64,000 nt of DNA from Lineus longissimus (lineage: Eukaryota; Nemertea; Pilidiophora; Heteronemertea; Lineidae): positions 11,971,001 through 12,035,000 of the forward strand of contig NC_088326.1 of NCBI RefSeq assembly GCF_910592395.1, read 5' to 3'. A program made the position numbers and the translations under genes. This document shows positions 22,943-34,800 of this stretch, piece after piece. The notes beneath the pieces are model-generated. The model did no database searches, had not been told where the DNA came from, and saw only the letters and a program-made list of their open reading frames with translations. Each line of letters starts with the position of its first letter. Position 1 is the first letter of the stretch.

Positions 22943-25494
22943 CTAGGCTTATTGACCCCATTGAAAGCTGTTTCAACAATGGTTGGTGATATCAGAGGCC
23001 AGCAATATGACAACTGTTATCGTTTGACATGTGAAAGTCATGATATTCAGCCCATGTCGTTCAGGTTTTCGATATCAAGCATGACGAATCATTTACACAT
23101 GAAACTCACTCAAGCGTTACGTGGAAGTTGCCATAAGGTCGGCCCTATTAATATGACTATTCGATCATAGATCAAAGATAGATTTTTGTGAACCTATTGT
23201 TGGCCCGCACCCGCCATTTTTTCCGGAGCAGCGGAAGCCAAAGTGTGACTTGGTTTGACCTTGGCATTTGGGACATGGCCGGGATATTTCATTATTGACA
23301 GTGAGAACGTGTCAATAAAAGTGGGCGTCCTGTGTATTCTAATATGCATGCAGCATCAATGATATCATTAATACTTGTTTATTCTCCTAATTCAAATTTT
23401 CTCTCGCGAAAAAATTCAAGCTTGGATAAGGATAAGTGATTATGTAATCAGCTATTTTCGCGAAATGTATATAAATTTCTTGTTTTACTCTTTCGGCGGA
23501 TCACCAAATTTCATTTCTGTTTTTCAATCAAAAATAGACTCGCTTCTTCGTGCAAGTCGACGTTATCCCCTAAATTCCCGATAATTTAAAACACCTGCAG
23601 ATTTTGGCGATTTGCAGTACATATTATCACTTCAACAAAATTCTACTTTTTAAGTTTACACTTTCGAGAGCTTGCAGAGTTTCCATATCTCAAACTAATA
23701 TTAAAAAATAATCTGAATGTTGCCTCATATCAAAATAAACATGAAAATTGAAGAGAAAAAAGTAAACGTTTTCTGATCTCAAACTCAAACTTAAAATTGG
23801 GATAAAATTCGAGGGAACGGGCCTATTTAAATTTCAATTACCAAATCTTCCCTTGCTGCGTGAGTTCTGAGTCGGATTTATTTCCGAAATAGCGAGTTCA
23901 GTTTGCATGTCAGGAGTCCATTCACTCTGTCCTAACCCCAGAAAGCGATTTTTGAAAAGATTAAAAAGACATCAGCTTACCATTGCAAAGATCGTTGCAT
24001 ACATCATACAGAGCTGAATAATTTCCTCTTAAAAATTTAACAGTTGATCAGGATTTTGATGATGTTTCGCCGTCAAATCCTGCTGAGGTAAGATGGCTTT
24101 CTGCTGGGCGAGTTGGACTTATAAGCCTTAATTCGCGCCTTTGTTTCCCACAAATGGAAAACCACATTTGTCATTACTAAAAATACCCCAACGAGACATT
24201 TGGAGATTAAATTGAGGATTGGTGAAAGGGTGTAGGCTCACTTTTTCATCCCATCTCGGGATTCCCTTCCAAAACCTTGCCAAATTTAACTTCCTCATAA
24301 CCAAGTTAAGCTACTTCAATAGTCGCTGTAGTGAAACATTTCCGCCACACCGTCAAACAGGTGTATTTCTATTGGCTACGAGCTCACTACGTCACAATGG
24401 TCATTTTGGATTTTCAAATGACATGTTCGCGATTTTGCGTTTTTACTTTTAGGATTAGGGAAGTTGTCTTCTGTGTCATTATCATTAACTTGCCAGTCAA
24501 TGACAGTCAGCCGGCCACGGAGCGATCGCAGCGCCAAATAAATTATCCCCGTGAAAGTTTTTCATATCGCCACAATAAGATATTATCGATTGTGACTAGT
24601 ACTAAATGAAATCGGAAAAAAATGGGAAGTGAAAATTTCAAAACTCACCCATGACGATACTCTGATTAATGATTTCACAGAAAGGCTTAGAATATGATAT
24701 TTACTAGCAAGAAATATTGCATTTAAAAATTCCATACTAAGAATTGTAATTTTTGACATTTTTCATAATTCGAATTAAACTTATATAGATTCCATTTGTA
24801 TTATGTCCACATTGTTCAGGGCTCTGGAGCGCGGATTACTGGTCGCCTTTCTTTGAAGTTTGTTTTATGTTGATCTTGGATGCCAAACTGAACAAGATTT
24901 TTAGGGTAAATGGAATGTCAGTGCAGACATTTTTTTAAAAACAAAAAAACAAATTTCAGCAAAACCCAATGTTCATTTTGGGATAGATCATATGTTAAGT
25001 CGCAACCCGAGAATTTCACATAGATTGGTAGCGAAATTAACCGTACAGAGCGGAAAATGTCTATGTTCATTGCACTACGCCTATGCACTGAGAATAGCCT
25101 TCTGTATCAGTGCATATCAGGAGGGATCAATATGCCACAAACTGCATTACAATGGCTTGATGTTAACGACTTAACGTAGTGATGCGGACACATTTCTATT
25201 TCTACGCTGGTTAAAACCATGACATGATGAGCGGATAAGCTTTTATCGATAAGGAGTTTGAAGGTAGTACATACTGAGAACTGGCATATGTGTAATATCA
25301 CGTAACATTTTGGTCCCCGGGCCAATTTCAATAATAAAAGATGAAATAAAAATGATCAACGACCTCTGCTCAGTCAGGATTGTGACCCTTTTCTCGCCCC
25401 GTAGATTTGCGCGCCTCCGAAGTTTTTGAAATTTGTTTTCATGAGTTGTGCGATTGGCATTTCGTTTATTGGCCCTGTCAGTTCAAGCCTATCG

Positions 25495-25670
25495 AACTCC
25501 ATTAACGCTGTTTCGCGGGGGGGGGGGGGCGATCTTATCAATATTTGCCCTGATAACCCTTTGATAAGACAGTAGAAGACAACAAAAGTGGATTTGCCCT
25601 GATAACCCTTTGATAAGACAGTAGAACAATGGGCATTTAGGCCTGGGTGTGAGCAGGCTGCGTTTACTGG
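25495..25670 (+). repeat. Dispersed repeat, family D, copy 2, with internal duplication
   Basis: It carries the family core TTTGCCCTGATAACCC twice, at about 25543 and 25593, so a 50-bp segment has been tandemly duplicated inside this copy. A G-rich run interrupts the usual hairpin on the left. Confidence 0.7.
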
Positions 25671-25671
25671 G

Positions 25672-25816
25672 CAAGGCCTAAATTCTTTTAATTACGAGGA
25701 GGGGCAAAATAAGGTAATGTGAAAGGCCTACGCCACCAATTCAAAATTTGAAATTTGAAATTGTATTGTGCCAGGTCTGAAATCTTTTAGGATCTTTTAA
25801 CTGCAAGGTAAGAGGC
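25672..25816 (+). repeat. Long inverted repeat, left arm
   Basis: About 145 bp are almost identical to the reverse complement of 26641-26786. The arms share GGCCTAAATTCTTTTAATTA and GGTCTGAAATCTTTTAGGAT. Each arm also contains a family C-like A/T-rich core. Confidence 0.85.
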
Positions 25817-26489
25817 AAAATAATGTAATGGGGTTTTCGTCTAAGTGATGCATTCGGAGTCACCGGTCTCGTGATTTATCGCAATTACGTTTTGAAAAGG
25901 AGAAGACGCGTGTTTGAAAACACGAGGACGATTCTCCCAATGGAGTAGGCCTATTATTTGACTCATTAAAGCACAGCTGACTCGCTCTCTCCAAAGAATA
26001 TTTTTCGGGTCGACATTCGGTTCAGAAACATGAATAACCGATAAAGAATTAAAAGGGCCTTGGACATGATTGATGACAAAGACATGATAAAACGTTTTAA
26101 CAATAGGTCTCTCGACAGAAGTTAGTCGGATTCTCCACTCTATTTAATAATTTGTGTGGTCGGCAGAAGTTCAAAGGTTGTGTTTATTTTTCTTATATAT
26201 CTATCTAACACTCACCCCCCCCTCGCCAAAAAAGAAATATGGAGAAAGCGGCCATCTTGCATTACATCCAAGGGAAGGAAGTATAGAAGAACCACCCATA
26301 CCATGAGGAAGTAAGCTTGAAAAGATTTGTCGCGGTCACATTGGTAATTATAGCACTTTCTGCGGTCATACTAGTGGAATGCGGAGAGGGCAAATCGACC
26401 CAACACTCAGGCGGTTGTGAGCCACCGGAAGCAGACACCAATAGACCCTCCCAGAATAAACAGTGCGCTCATTTGTCTTTGCCGGTTTA

Positions 26490-26610
26490 GGGTATCGACC
26501 CCCCGAAAGCTGTTTCAGGGGGGTCGGTGTTATCATGATTAGCCCTGGTAATCCTTTCATAAGACAGTACAACAATGGGAATATCGGCCTAAGTGCGAGC
26601 AGAGTCTTTC
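26490..26610 (+). repeat. Dispersed repeat, family D, copy 3
   Basis: It begins with a perfect small hairpin, GACCCCCCGAAAGC / CAGGGGGGTC, followed by the family core (CCCTGGTAATCCTTTCATAAG). It lies directly before the right arm of the long inverted repeat, as copy 2 lies before the left arm. Confidence 0.7.
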
Positions 26611-26640
26611 AAGTACATGTACGTCAAATGTCAATCATTT

Positions 26641-26786
26641 AGCCTCTTACCTTGCAGTTAAAAGATCCTAAAAGATTTCAGACCTGGCCCAATACAATTT
26701 CAAATTTCAAATTTTGAATTGGCGGCGTAGGCCTTTCACATTACCTTATTTTGCCCCTCCTCGTAATTAAAAGAATTTAGGCCTTG
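26641..26786 (-). repeat. Long inverted repeat, right arm
   Basis: Reverse complement partner of 25672-25816, with roughly 825 bp between the arms. Very few mismatches indicate a recent or gene-converted duplication. Confidence 0.85.
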
Positions 26787-27745
26787 AAAGACTCTGCTCG
26801 CAACAAGACTCGGGCAACTAGGGAATATATGGCTTCAACATCTAATGGTGTATGCATTTATTATCGCATGTGCAGGGTATATTTTTTTCGTTGCATTTTT
26901 GGTCGTTCTGTTATTGTTTTACACCTCAGGTCAGTTTGTAGCTGACTAAAAAAGGGCATCATCATCGCTTCCAGTCAATTGCCCGAGAGAGCTGTGGGAT
27001 CAAAGGAAACTTGCCGTGACCTGACTCTTTATTTGAAAGACTTGAGTGCGAGTGAGGTAGTTGAAAGACAAAAGAACGTGGATTGGCCTAGGCCTGACTT
27101 CTTTTAACTGCGATGTAAACGGGGCAAAAACGCAATGTATATGATGACGACACTTTGATGATGGAAACTACCACTGCTGATTGGAAGGTGTCTGGGCAGC
27201 CGACAGTTTGGTAAAAAAGTCCTTGATAATGCCGTTGGTCGTATTTTGACACTTTACATCGTCCACTAGCGTTGCCTCTTCCAATCAAATTCTGAATTTA
27301 GAAGAAATTTGAAATATTTTGCATTCCATTGAAAAAGGCAGCCCACTTTTACCGCACTCGTAGTCAGAGTTACTTCCTGGTTCAAAAATGAAGAACACAA
27401 AAGCGATATTTTTCTCCAAATCTATTTCTTCCTTTATCACAATTTCATACAAAGAACTGGACATTTGTTCGCAGTGTCAGCAGTTAATTTTACGAAAAAC
27501 TTCTCCACTAATTAACAATTAATCAAACATAACATAACACTGAAAAAATGAGAGGTGTTAATTTTATTCAAAAATCTACCCACACTAAATAATACTAATT
27601 TCTATTTCATCAGGCTATAAGTTTAAAATAATGAATCATTGCAATTATTAATTTTCACCACGGGTTCACACTCAAAATCTGGTATTGATCATGTCAGTCA
27701 ATGTTATCACGAAAACATTGATAAGCAACATGCCTTATATATTTG

Positions 27746-27983
27746 GAAGTGACTACTTGGCAAGCCCGGCTTACCAAACAGCGACTTTTCTTGTCCTGAA
27801 TGGAGAGCCGAACTCATTAATAAAGTAAAGTCTCCAGCTCGCCAAACAGGGTAGATTTTTTACCTGTTTGGCAAGCCCGGCTGGCCGAACAGGGTGGCTT
27901 TTTAGTGCTGTTTGGCAAGCGGCTCTCCAAACAGGACAAAAAAAGATGCCTGTTCGGCGAGCGGCTTGCCAAATAGACCCGGC
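27746..27983 (+). mobile_element. Palindromic repeat element, family E, copy 1
   Basis: The element is made of several palindromic units of the form CTGTTTGGCAAGC..GGCT..CCAAACAGG joined by short spacers. An inverted copy at 51343-51570 shares the same boundaries and most of its sequence but lacks 17 bp of one unit. It is non-coding, and target duplications are not clear. Confidence 0.75.
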
Positions 27984-28464
27984 CTATATATTTTTGCTAC
28001 CAGCTATTGTTTTATATACCTCTCGTTTTTTGTTCACTCCGTGGTATCATAAAAAAACAACATATAAACAAGTCTGGCAATATTTGATATTACATGTACT
28101 ATACAGTGCGGCCCTTTTCTCGTTCCGCTTCGCCAAATTCCGCATTTTCTAAAAACTTATCGTGGTTGTTGTTATGATGTAAAACAAAGCAACTGAAACG
28201 TCTGAATAGCCCGCTATATCCTCATGATATACGTATGAAAGGAAGTGCATACGTACTAATATTTTCAATTCAATATTGCCAAAAAAGCTCACATAGCTTT
28301 TTCAAACTGTCGATCTTGATTTTCTAAAGTAGGTCTATCGGATCAATTGTTTATGTGTTTCACTTGGTTGATTTCGAGTGCCAACACTGATTTCAATTAC
28401 GACAAAAGTAGGCCGTAAGTATCGTCACGAACGCTAATGGTAAACGGAATTATGATCCAATGAC

Positions 28465-28724
28465 AGTTTAAAGACCTAAGCCGTTTGCTAAAATATTTAA
28501 TATTTGAGATTAGCAATCGAATTTGAAAATGTCAAATTGGGTAAATACGTACCGGATATCAATTTTGACAACATCGTACTGTAGGCAGATAAGAAATATA
28601 TATTCCAAACTACCGAGATTCAGGAAATCCGTATGCATAATAACTGCACTACGGCAATGTGTATAACTGCATTTCTGTTTTCCAGGACCACCAGTAATTC
28701 CGAACGGCGTACCCCTTTAAGACA
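28465..28724 (-). mobile_element. Dispersed TIR element, family C, copy
   Basis: It ends with CCGAACGGCGTACCCCTTTAA and contains CTGCATTTCTGTTTTCCAGG, complementary to the plus-orientation copies. The left end has the diverged TAAGCCGTTTG terminus. Confidence 0.65.
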
Positions 28725-30652
28725 CAATAGGGGGGCCTACGTCTTGAGGTAGAATGAACCGAAATTTTCCACCCGGGAGTGTACATTCGGTGAACTCGGT
28801 ATTTGACATTCATCAATCCAAAGGTCAAAGGTGTTTTTAAGGGCAAGGTTCTTCCATAACAGAAAATCGACCCTGTGATTAAAATTCTGGATTTTCACTT
28901 GCAAGAAACGCAGCTAGGCCTATACACTTCTACTGGGCTTGTCCTTGATAAAAACAATGTACGTGTACATGTCAAATTCCATCAGATGACGTTGTGTAGT
29001 ATATTTAATTCGGCATTTGTTTCGGATTTCCAGCGGGTCGGATGTAAATAGACTCTACGAATCAGAGATCACGCAACAAAATTACTTCCGACTGAACTTT
29101 TCCACCGGTAAAATGGAAAATGTTGTTCTCGATGTCGTTGGTTGATCTGATGTTGTCCATGCATAAACAAAGTGTTCGAAATGTTTGTGCAATAATGGAC
29201 GAAACATCCACACTGGGGAAATCAAGGGTATTTCATTTAAAGAGGTACACCGTTCGTAATTACTGGTAATCCACGAAAATAGAAATGCTGCCACATATAC
29301 GCAATCACGTGGGCAGCTATTCTGCATACGAACTTGCTGAAATTTTGTATCTATAATATTTGCATATTTGAATTAAAATCGCTTTTAGAAATATTCGCAG
29401 CAAATCGAAAGAATCAAAAGGCCTGAAATGTGTGCGGTTATCAGTATTTAAAAGTTCTCCCTTATAGGTTTAAAAAAGTGTTCGACACTTTACGATAGGG
29501 AGAGAAGAAGGGTCGTAACAGTTGCATTGGGGGAAACCCAAGGCCGACATTCAGGTGTCACGGAGGAACTTTGTAAGTCACAATTGTATCACGTGGCGTT
29601 GCGTATTTTTAAAACGCGCTCATTCATGTTTTGTTGGCGGATCAGATATTGTCCTTGCATCAAAAGTTGCTCGACATTTTCTGACACGGAAAGATGGAGT
29701 CGAGGGGAAACCCTGATCTCTAGTCACGTGCATATCACGTGGCGATGCTTATATTTTTCTGGTGCGGAGTCCCGAGAAAGAAAAAAATGCAAGGAACAAT
29801 TCAGGTCATTCGTGACTTTCGATAAACCGCCAATTTTACATTTTTGCGATGGGTGAAATTTTAGTTATTTTCTTAGAAATATTTGGATATTTTCCGGATT
29901 ATCAAAAAAAATTTGCTTTTCGCGAATTGAGGTTATTCCTAGACCTAAAAAGGGAATCCGAATGAAAGATTCGAAGAAGTATTTTGTTAACTGTGACCTG
30001 CGATATTTTTCCGAGCAACTGAAACTTTTGTTCAAAAGTAACCAATGAACGGGCTACCTGCATTTTCATCTTATATGAAGCCACAGTTGAACTATAATTG
30101 GTGGTAAAAAACAGGGACTAAAGTTGTGATGGTAAATTACATGTACAATGGCAATGGCAGCAAATCTCATTTAGCCGTTCAGTTTGTTGATGATGGGGCT
30201 TATCAATCAATGATAAGGTTGGTTATTTTGTTATTGTTGGGAAAAATACAATACCGTCAAGAATTTAGAACCACAAACGCCATCTGTTTGCTCAAAAGGG
30301 AACATCTCCGTCGGGAAGGCGTTCGATACTGGTAGTCTTTCCGCTGGTTTTTACCAACAATGTCGGAAACAATATCCCTTGATCGTTGAGAAAACTGTTG
30401 TTAAAAGTCGTTGTTATAAAAATGTTTCTTTCGTGGATATTTACGATCACATTTAAACCAACTAGCGAGGCACAGCCGAACACTCCAGAAATGGGATGAA
30501 GGCGTAGTTTTCAGGCAAGCACTTCCTATCTAGTGCCCGCAAAAAACGACAAATATTCAAATGAGTCTGGCATCTCTGATTATTAAAGAGGCAATCCGAA
30601 GCAAGCCGATGGAATTTCATGGACACTAGCCACCTTTTTGCTGCTTCGTCAT

Positions 30653-30922
30653 CATCTTAAAGTGATCTTGTCACGTCCCAGTGTAAATCATTGAACAAAA
30701 GTCTAATTAGCCAAATTGGATTAACCAATGAAATGATTACATTGGGCAGATATTAATTTGACCTGATCTGACCTATTCCCCTGCGAACATCTTAAAGGGA
30801 TCTTGTCACGTCCCAGTGTAAATCATTGAACAAAAGTCTAATTAGCCAAATTGGATTAACCAATGAAATGATTACATTGGGCAGATATTAATTTGACCTG
30901 ATCTGACCTATTCCCCTGCGAA
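30653..30922 (+). repeat. 135-bp tandem duplication, two copies
   Basis: Copies 30653-30787 and 30788-30922 are almost identical and abut directly. The unit contains TTGTCACGTCCCAGTGTAAA and CTGATCTGACCTATTCCCC. It is a very recent duplication, or an assembly artefact. Confidence 0.9.
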
Positions 30923-31712
30923 CATCAGGACAAAGTTAAGGCACGAAATTCGGAAGACCACATTATACATCGATCTCGAAAACAACCTCATGTTGTTGCG
31001 ATTCTCACGAGAATTCTCGTGGTACGAGAATTCCTCTCATGAGCTGCAACTGAAGGGTGTCAGACCACATTCAGGCTAGTGAAAGCTTCATTAGATGGTT
31101 GGGGTTTTTCGCCGACTTTTTCTTGCAGGTTCGTTTTCATCTGAAGAGCTAAAGTGACAAACTGGGCATGGGATATGTTAAGTTTCTCATACAAAATGGC
31201 TTCTAGCAAGAGTGTATACGGTGTATTGAGTGGCAATTCTCATATAGGACGTCGAACCTGTATTTTGTGCGTAGGCTTTCCAATAACAAATCGCTTTCAC
31301 TTAGCCTCCGGATCGTTCTAACCCTTCATATACGCCAGCTCAACAATCGCGGTAAAGTCCCTCATGTTCGGGGTCGCGCCGGCGAAATGTAAGACGGCAC
31401 AGCTGTAATTCCATGAATTGAAAATGCATGTACAGTTTTACCGAGAAAAAATTAAGACTTGGATTATGGAACTTCAGAAAAGCAGAAACCTTTTCATAAA
31501 GGCCACTCCATTTTTCCAGATCTCTGGGCCTGTTTACTGATTAACTGAAGGGGATAACGCTCATTTTAGCTAACGCTGGCGTTTGTCTCTGACGCAGATT
31601 GAGCCATTGGGTCCAGATTTACATGTACATGTATCCTGTATAAATTCCTCAGTCAGAATTTCGCAACTAGTACCAGGAAATGTGCATTGGTTTTGCTTCT
31701 ACATTCTCAGGC

Positions 31713-31718
31713 TTTATT
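31713..31718 (-). terminator. Poly(A) signal of the Ig-domain gene
   Basis: AATAAA on the minus strand lies 140 bp downstream of the TAA at 31858. This supports the last exon of the Ig gene ending here and its hydrophobic C-terminus being translated. Confidence 0.6.
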
Positions 31719-31857
31719 GACTGTTGGTGTTACATCACGGGACAATATTGCAGCCACCCAAAACCCTATGAACAGAGGGACTTTACTGTTGTCAGTACTG
31801 AACTCAGCCATAAGTCTTAAAATCAATTGAAAATATGCGCATCCAGGCAGCAAAGTG

Positions 31858-34800
31858 TTATGTGGCCGCCAAATATACCAGCACCGCACATCTCATGAAT
31901 GCCAAAATTAATATGCATAGTACGAAATACAGTGGACTTATGTTCATCCATAGTCCAAAGAAAGTCACAGTAGGAATTGCAACTGTGTGGAAGTCTACGA
32001 TTGAGGCTCCGTCCGCACCAAAACACACCTCATATAAAGCAGAGGAAATGTCTTTTTTATTATTTTCAGTAGATTTTTGGTCCAAAACAAAAGAACTCTC
32101 CGTGACGTCATCCAACACGATGCCCATTTTCTCAGCCTCGTTTAGTCTCTCTAATTCCCGCCAGATGTCTCTTGCTTTTTGTATTTCAACTTCCTCTTCC
32201 GGGGTCCGCAACACGGGTGAGGAATAGCTCTGCCGAACGTGCTCCTGCGCGAGCTGCGTTTCCAGGATTTGTGATTCGATGTGATTTGGGAACTCAGGGA
32301 TTGGCAGAGGCATGTCTGGCGAATCGTCCTCGCTCTCTGTGCCTTCGTACTCGCGCTCGGAGAGGGAGGTTGCCTCGCCTAGAAAAGAAAGAAAAGCACT
32401 GATTTCAAATCGTCTAGCGGCAAGGTTTTAAACTATGTTAAAACTCCGGTATCATGGCCACGTTTACGGACTGGAGCTTAAGCATACTACCTCGGAATAC
32501 TCAACGTCCCCGAGCGCACCCGTCGTAGACCTCAATTCTCATCATCACAAGCGACAGGCGTTTGGCTAAGGACATGAATCCCGGCATCACTTGTAATCTT
32601 CTCTGCCATAATCGCGACACATTCACTTTGCAATACCTTGTGCACCGTCGGCCACGCGTGCTTCTACCTATTCCTTCCTGGGCAAACTTCTCGTCGACCT
32701 CTTTTTTCGTATCACAAGCGACGAACATATGGCAGATGGCATGCATCGCTTACAGCACTAACGATAGTATATACATGTACGTCATATCCTTACCCACATA
32801 AGCGGCACATTCGGTCGGCAATGCCTTGAGAACCCTGGGCCACGTGTGTTCCTTCCGGAGCGAACCCCTCGTGGACCTCAATCGTCTGCTCAGCGGGGAT
32901 GGCGCGATGTCCTCCAATTCCGCCTCTTCTTCATCTTCTACCACTGTGATTTCGGTGATGGTCGGGAAGCTGGCTGGAACCGAGACGCTACGAACATGTT
33001 TGACCTTCTTCTTCTTTTTACCTAAAACAACATGCAATGCGAAATGTTGTGTGCGCCCAAGAAATATACCTTGAAGCCAGGATGTAGGGAGGGTGACCGC
33101 CACATAATATGGAACCTGGGTAGAGCCAGTGAATCTATGTGCAACTGGAAGTATGGGGTGATAGGCGAGATGAATATCGCGGCTGATAAACTGCTTATTT
33201 GATGACTATGAGTGTTTACAGTGCGTGAGTTCACAACTTGTGCCCCCTGTGAAGTATTCTTACACAAGAATACACATGTACTCAAGTTTTTTCAGCGTTT
33301 GAAAGGCACAGAGCTCCAGCAAGACTGTGCACCCAATGTTATGTTCTTACTCCCTTCTCTGATATCGAATATCAAAATATCTAACAAGCGCCTGAAAACA
33401 TGATCTATGAAAACCACTGATATAGTCTAGCCGGTTTAGAATCAACACAGGACTTGGTGTCACGGCAGAGTTTCTCACTACGTACTTCGTCGTTCGTAGG
33501 GATTGCACAACCTGTCTATTGTGCATTGTCGGAGCCACAAGAGGCCAGATCGCGACGTGTGATGATCATGTGTTATACACGACCTTAACCACCGTAATGG
33601 CATTTCTCGTTCACAGAACGAGCGACTAATGACAAATCGGCCATTCTTAGTGATGCTAACGACAGGAGCGAATTGGTTATTACAGAGCCACAGCTTCTTT
33701 GAGCGAATGGCAAGGGATACTGTGCTGCGTCATAACCCCGAGATCGTGGTACTCCGTGTGTAAGGGGAGTGGGGCTTTATTTAGTACGTACGCAACAAGG
33801 GATCGGGGGGGGGGGATGCGTATACAGGGAAGGGGGAATATATCATTTGGACATTTGTATCTGCCTTAACATGTCAACATCTGCCGCGCATTACGCGGTT
33901 CCGAACATCTCGTGTTCCTGATCTCCGAGGCCCTACGGCGTTCCTCGTCAGGAACACGAGATGCTCGGAACCGCGTAATGTTGATCTGCTCATAAATTTG
34001 ATTCTCCGGGTTGCATAGAACCACTTGGGATAGGAACTATGGAAAATGTAAGCCAAGGCAACTGTTCCGTGTTGTTCCAAGGTATCTCAGGTGCATTGAA
34101 CGTCTCGCGGGTAGAAGATTTAATCTATTGCGCAAAAGTACGCTGGTGCTTTGCGCCACAGAATCGAGAGAGGAAGAATCGCCGGACTTGATCCTTCCGA
34201 GAGTCCACCCACGAGCTCCTGTGCCCGTGCTCCAACCACCTATCTGACGACTGACCACCCGCGGTGCTTGTATGATGTACTAAAGCAACACTGGCGTGAG
34301 CCGATCCCCATCCCTCTATGATGGATACTCATGTATTATGGATCGGCCATTGAAACCATCTGGTACACCATCCGATGCATAATAACTCGCTTCCCGGACC
34401 TCGGGGGATTTGGTGGGGTGATCTGAAGTCTAAGAATCGTATTAAACTGATCCCTAGTGAGATTCGGGCCCGAGACCCGCGCAGGAATGCATACAAAATA
34501 AACATCTTTCTAGTTTGTAAGCACTGAGGCTTTTGGATGTGTTATTGGTTCTAATATGACACGCTCCGCCAACTCGTAAACATAGCAACTGACCTTTGAC
34601 CTCTAGATATGATATAGAGGCTGTCTCGCCCTCTTTGTTTGTGGCCTTGACCTTGTAAGTTCCCTCGTCGTCCTTCCCGACATCCTCTATGATCACCTGA
34701 TAAGATAAGATAAGGTAGGATAAGATTAGATTAGATAAGATATAAAGATATGAAGCAATATGATTGAAATCAATACCAGAAACACACGGGATCTGCACCT

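Larger units (their letters stand above)
22943..31700. other. Gene-poor region between the IL-17-like and Ig genes
   Basis: I find no exon that can be supported by splice phase or homology. The region carries family D copies, a 145-bp inverted repeat pair, a G run near 25519, a family E palindromic element (27746-27983), family C elements and a 135-bp tandem duplication. Long stretches (23.2-25.4, 26.8-27.7 and 31.0-31.7 kb) look unique and non-coding. Confidence 0.5.
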
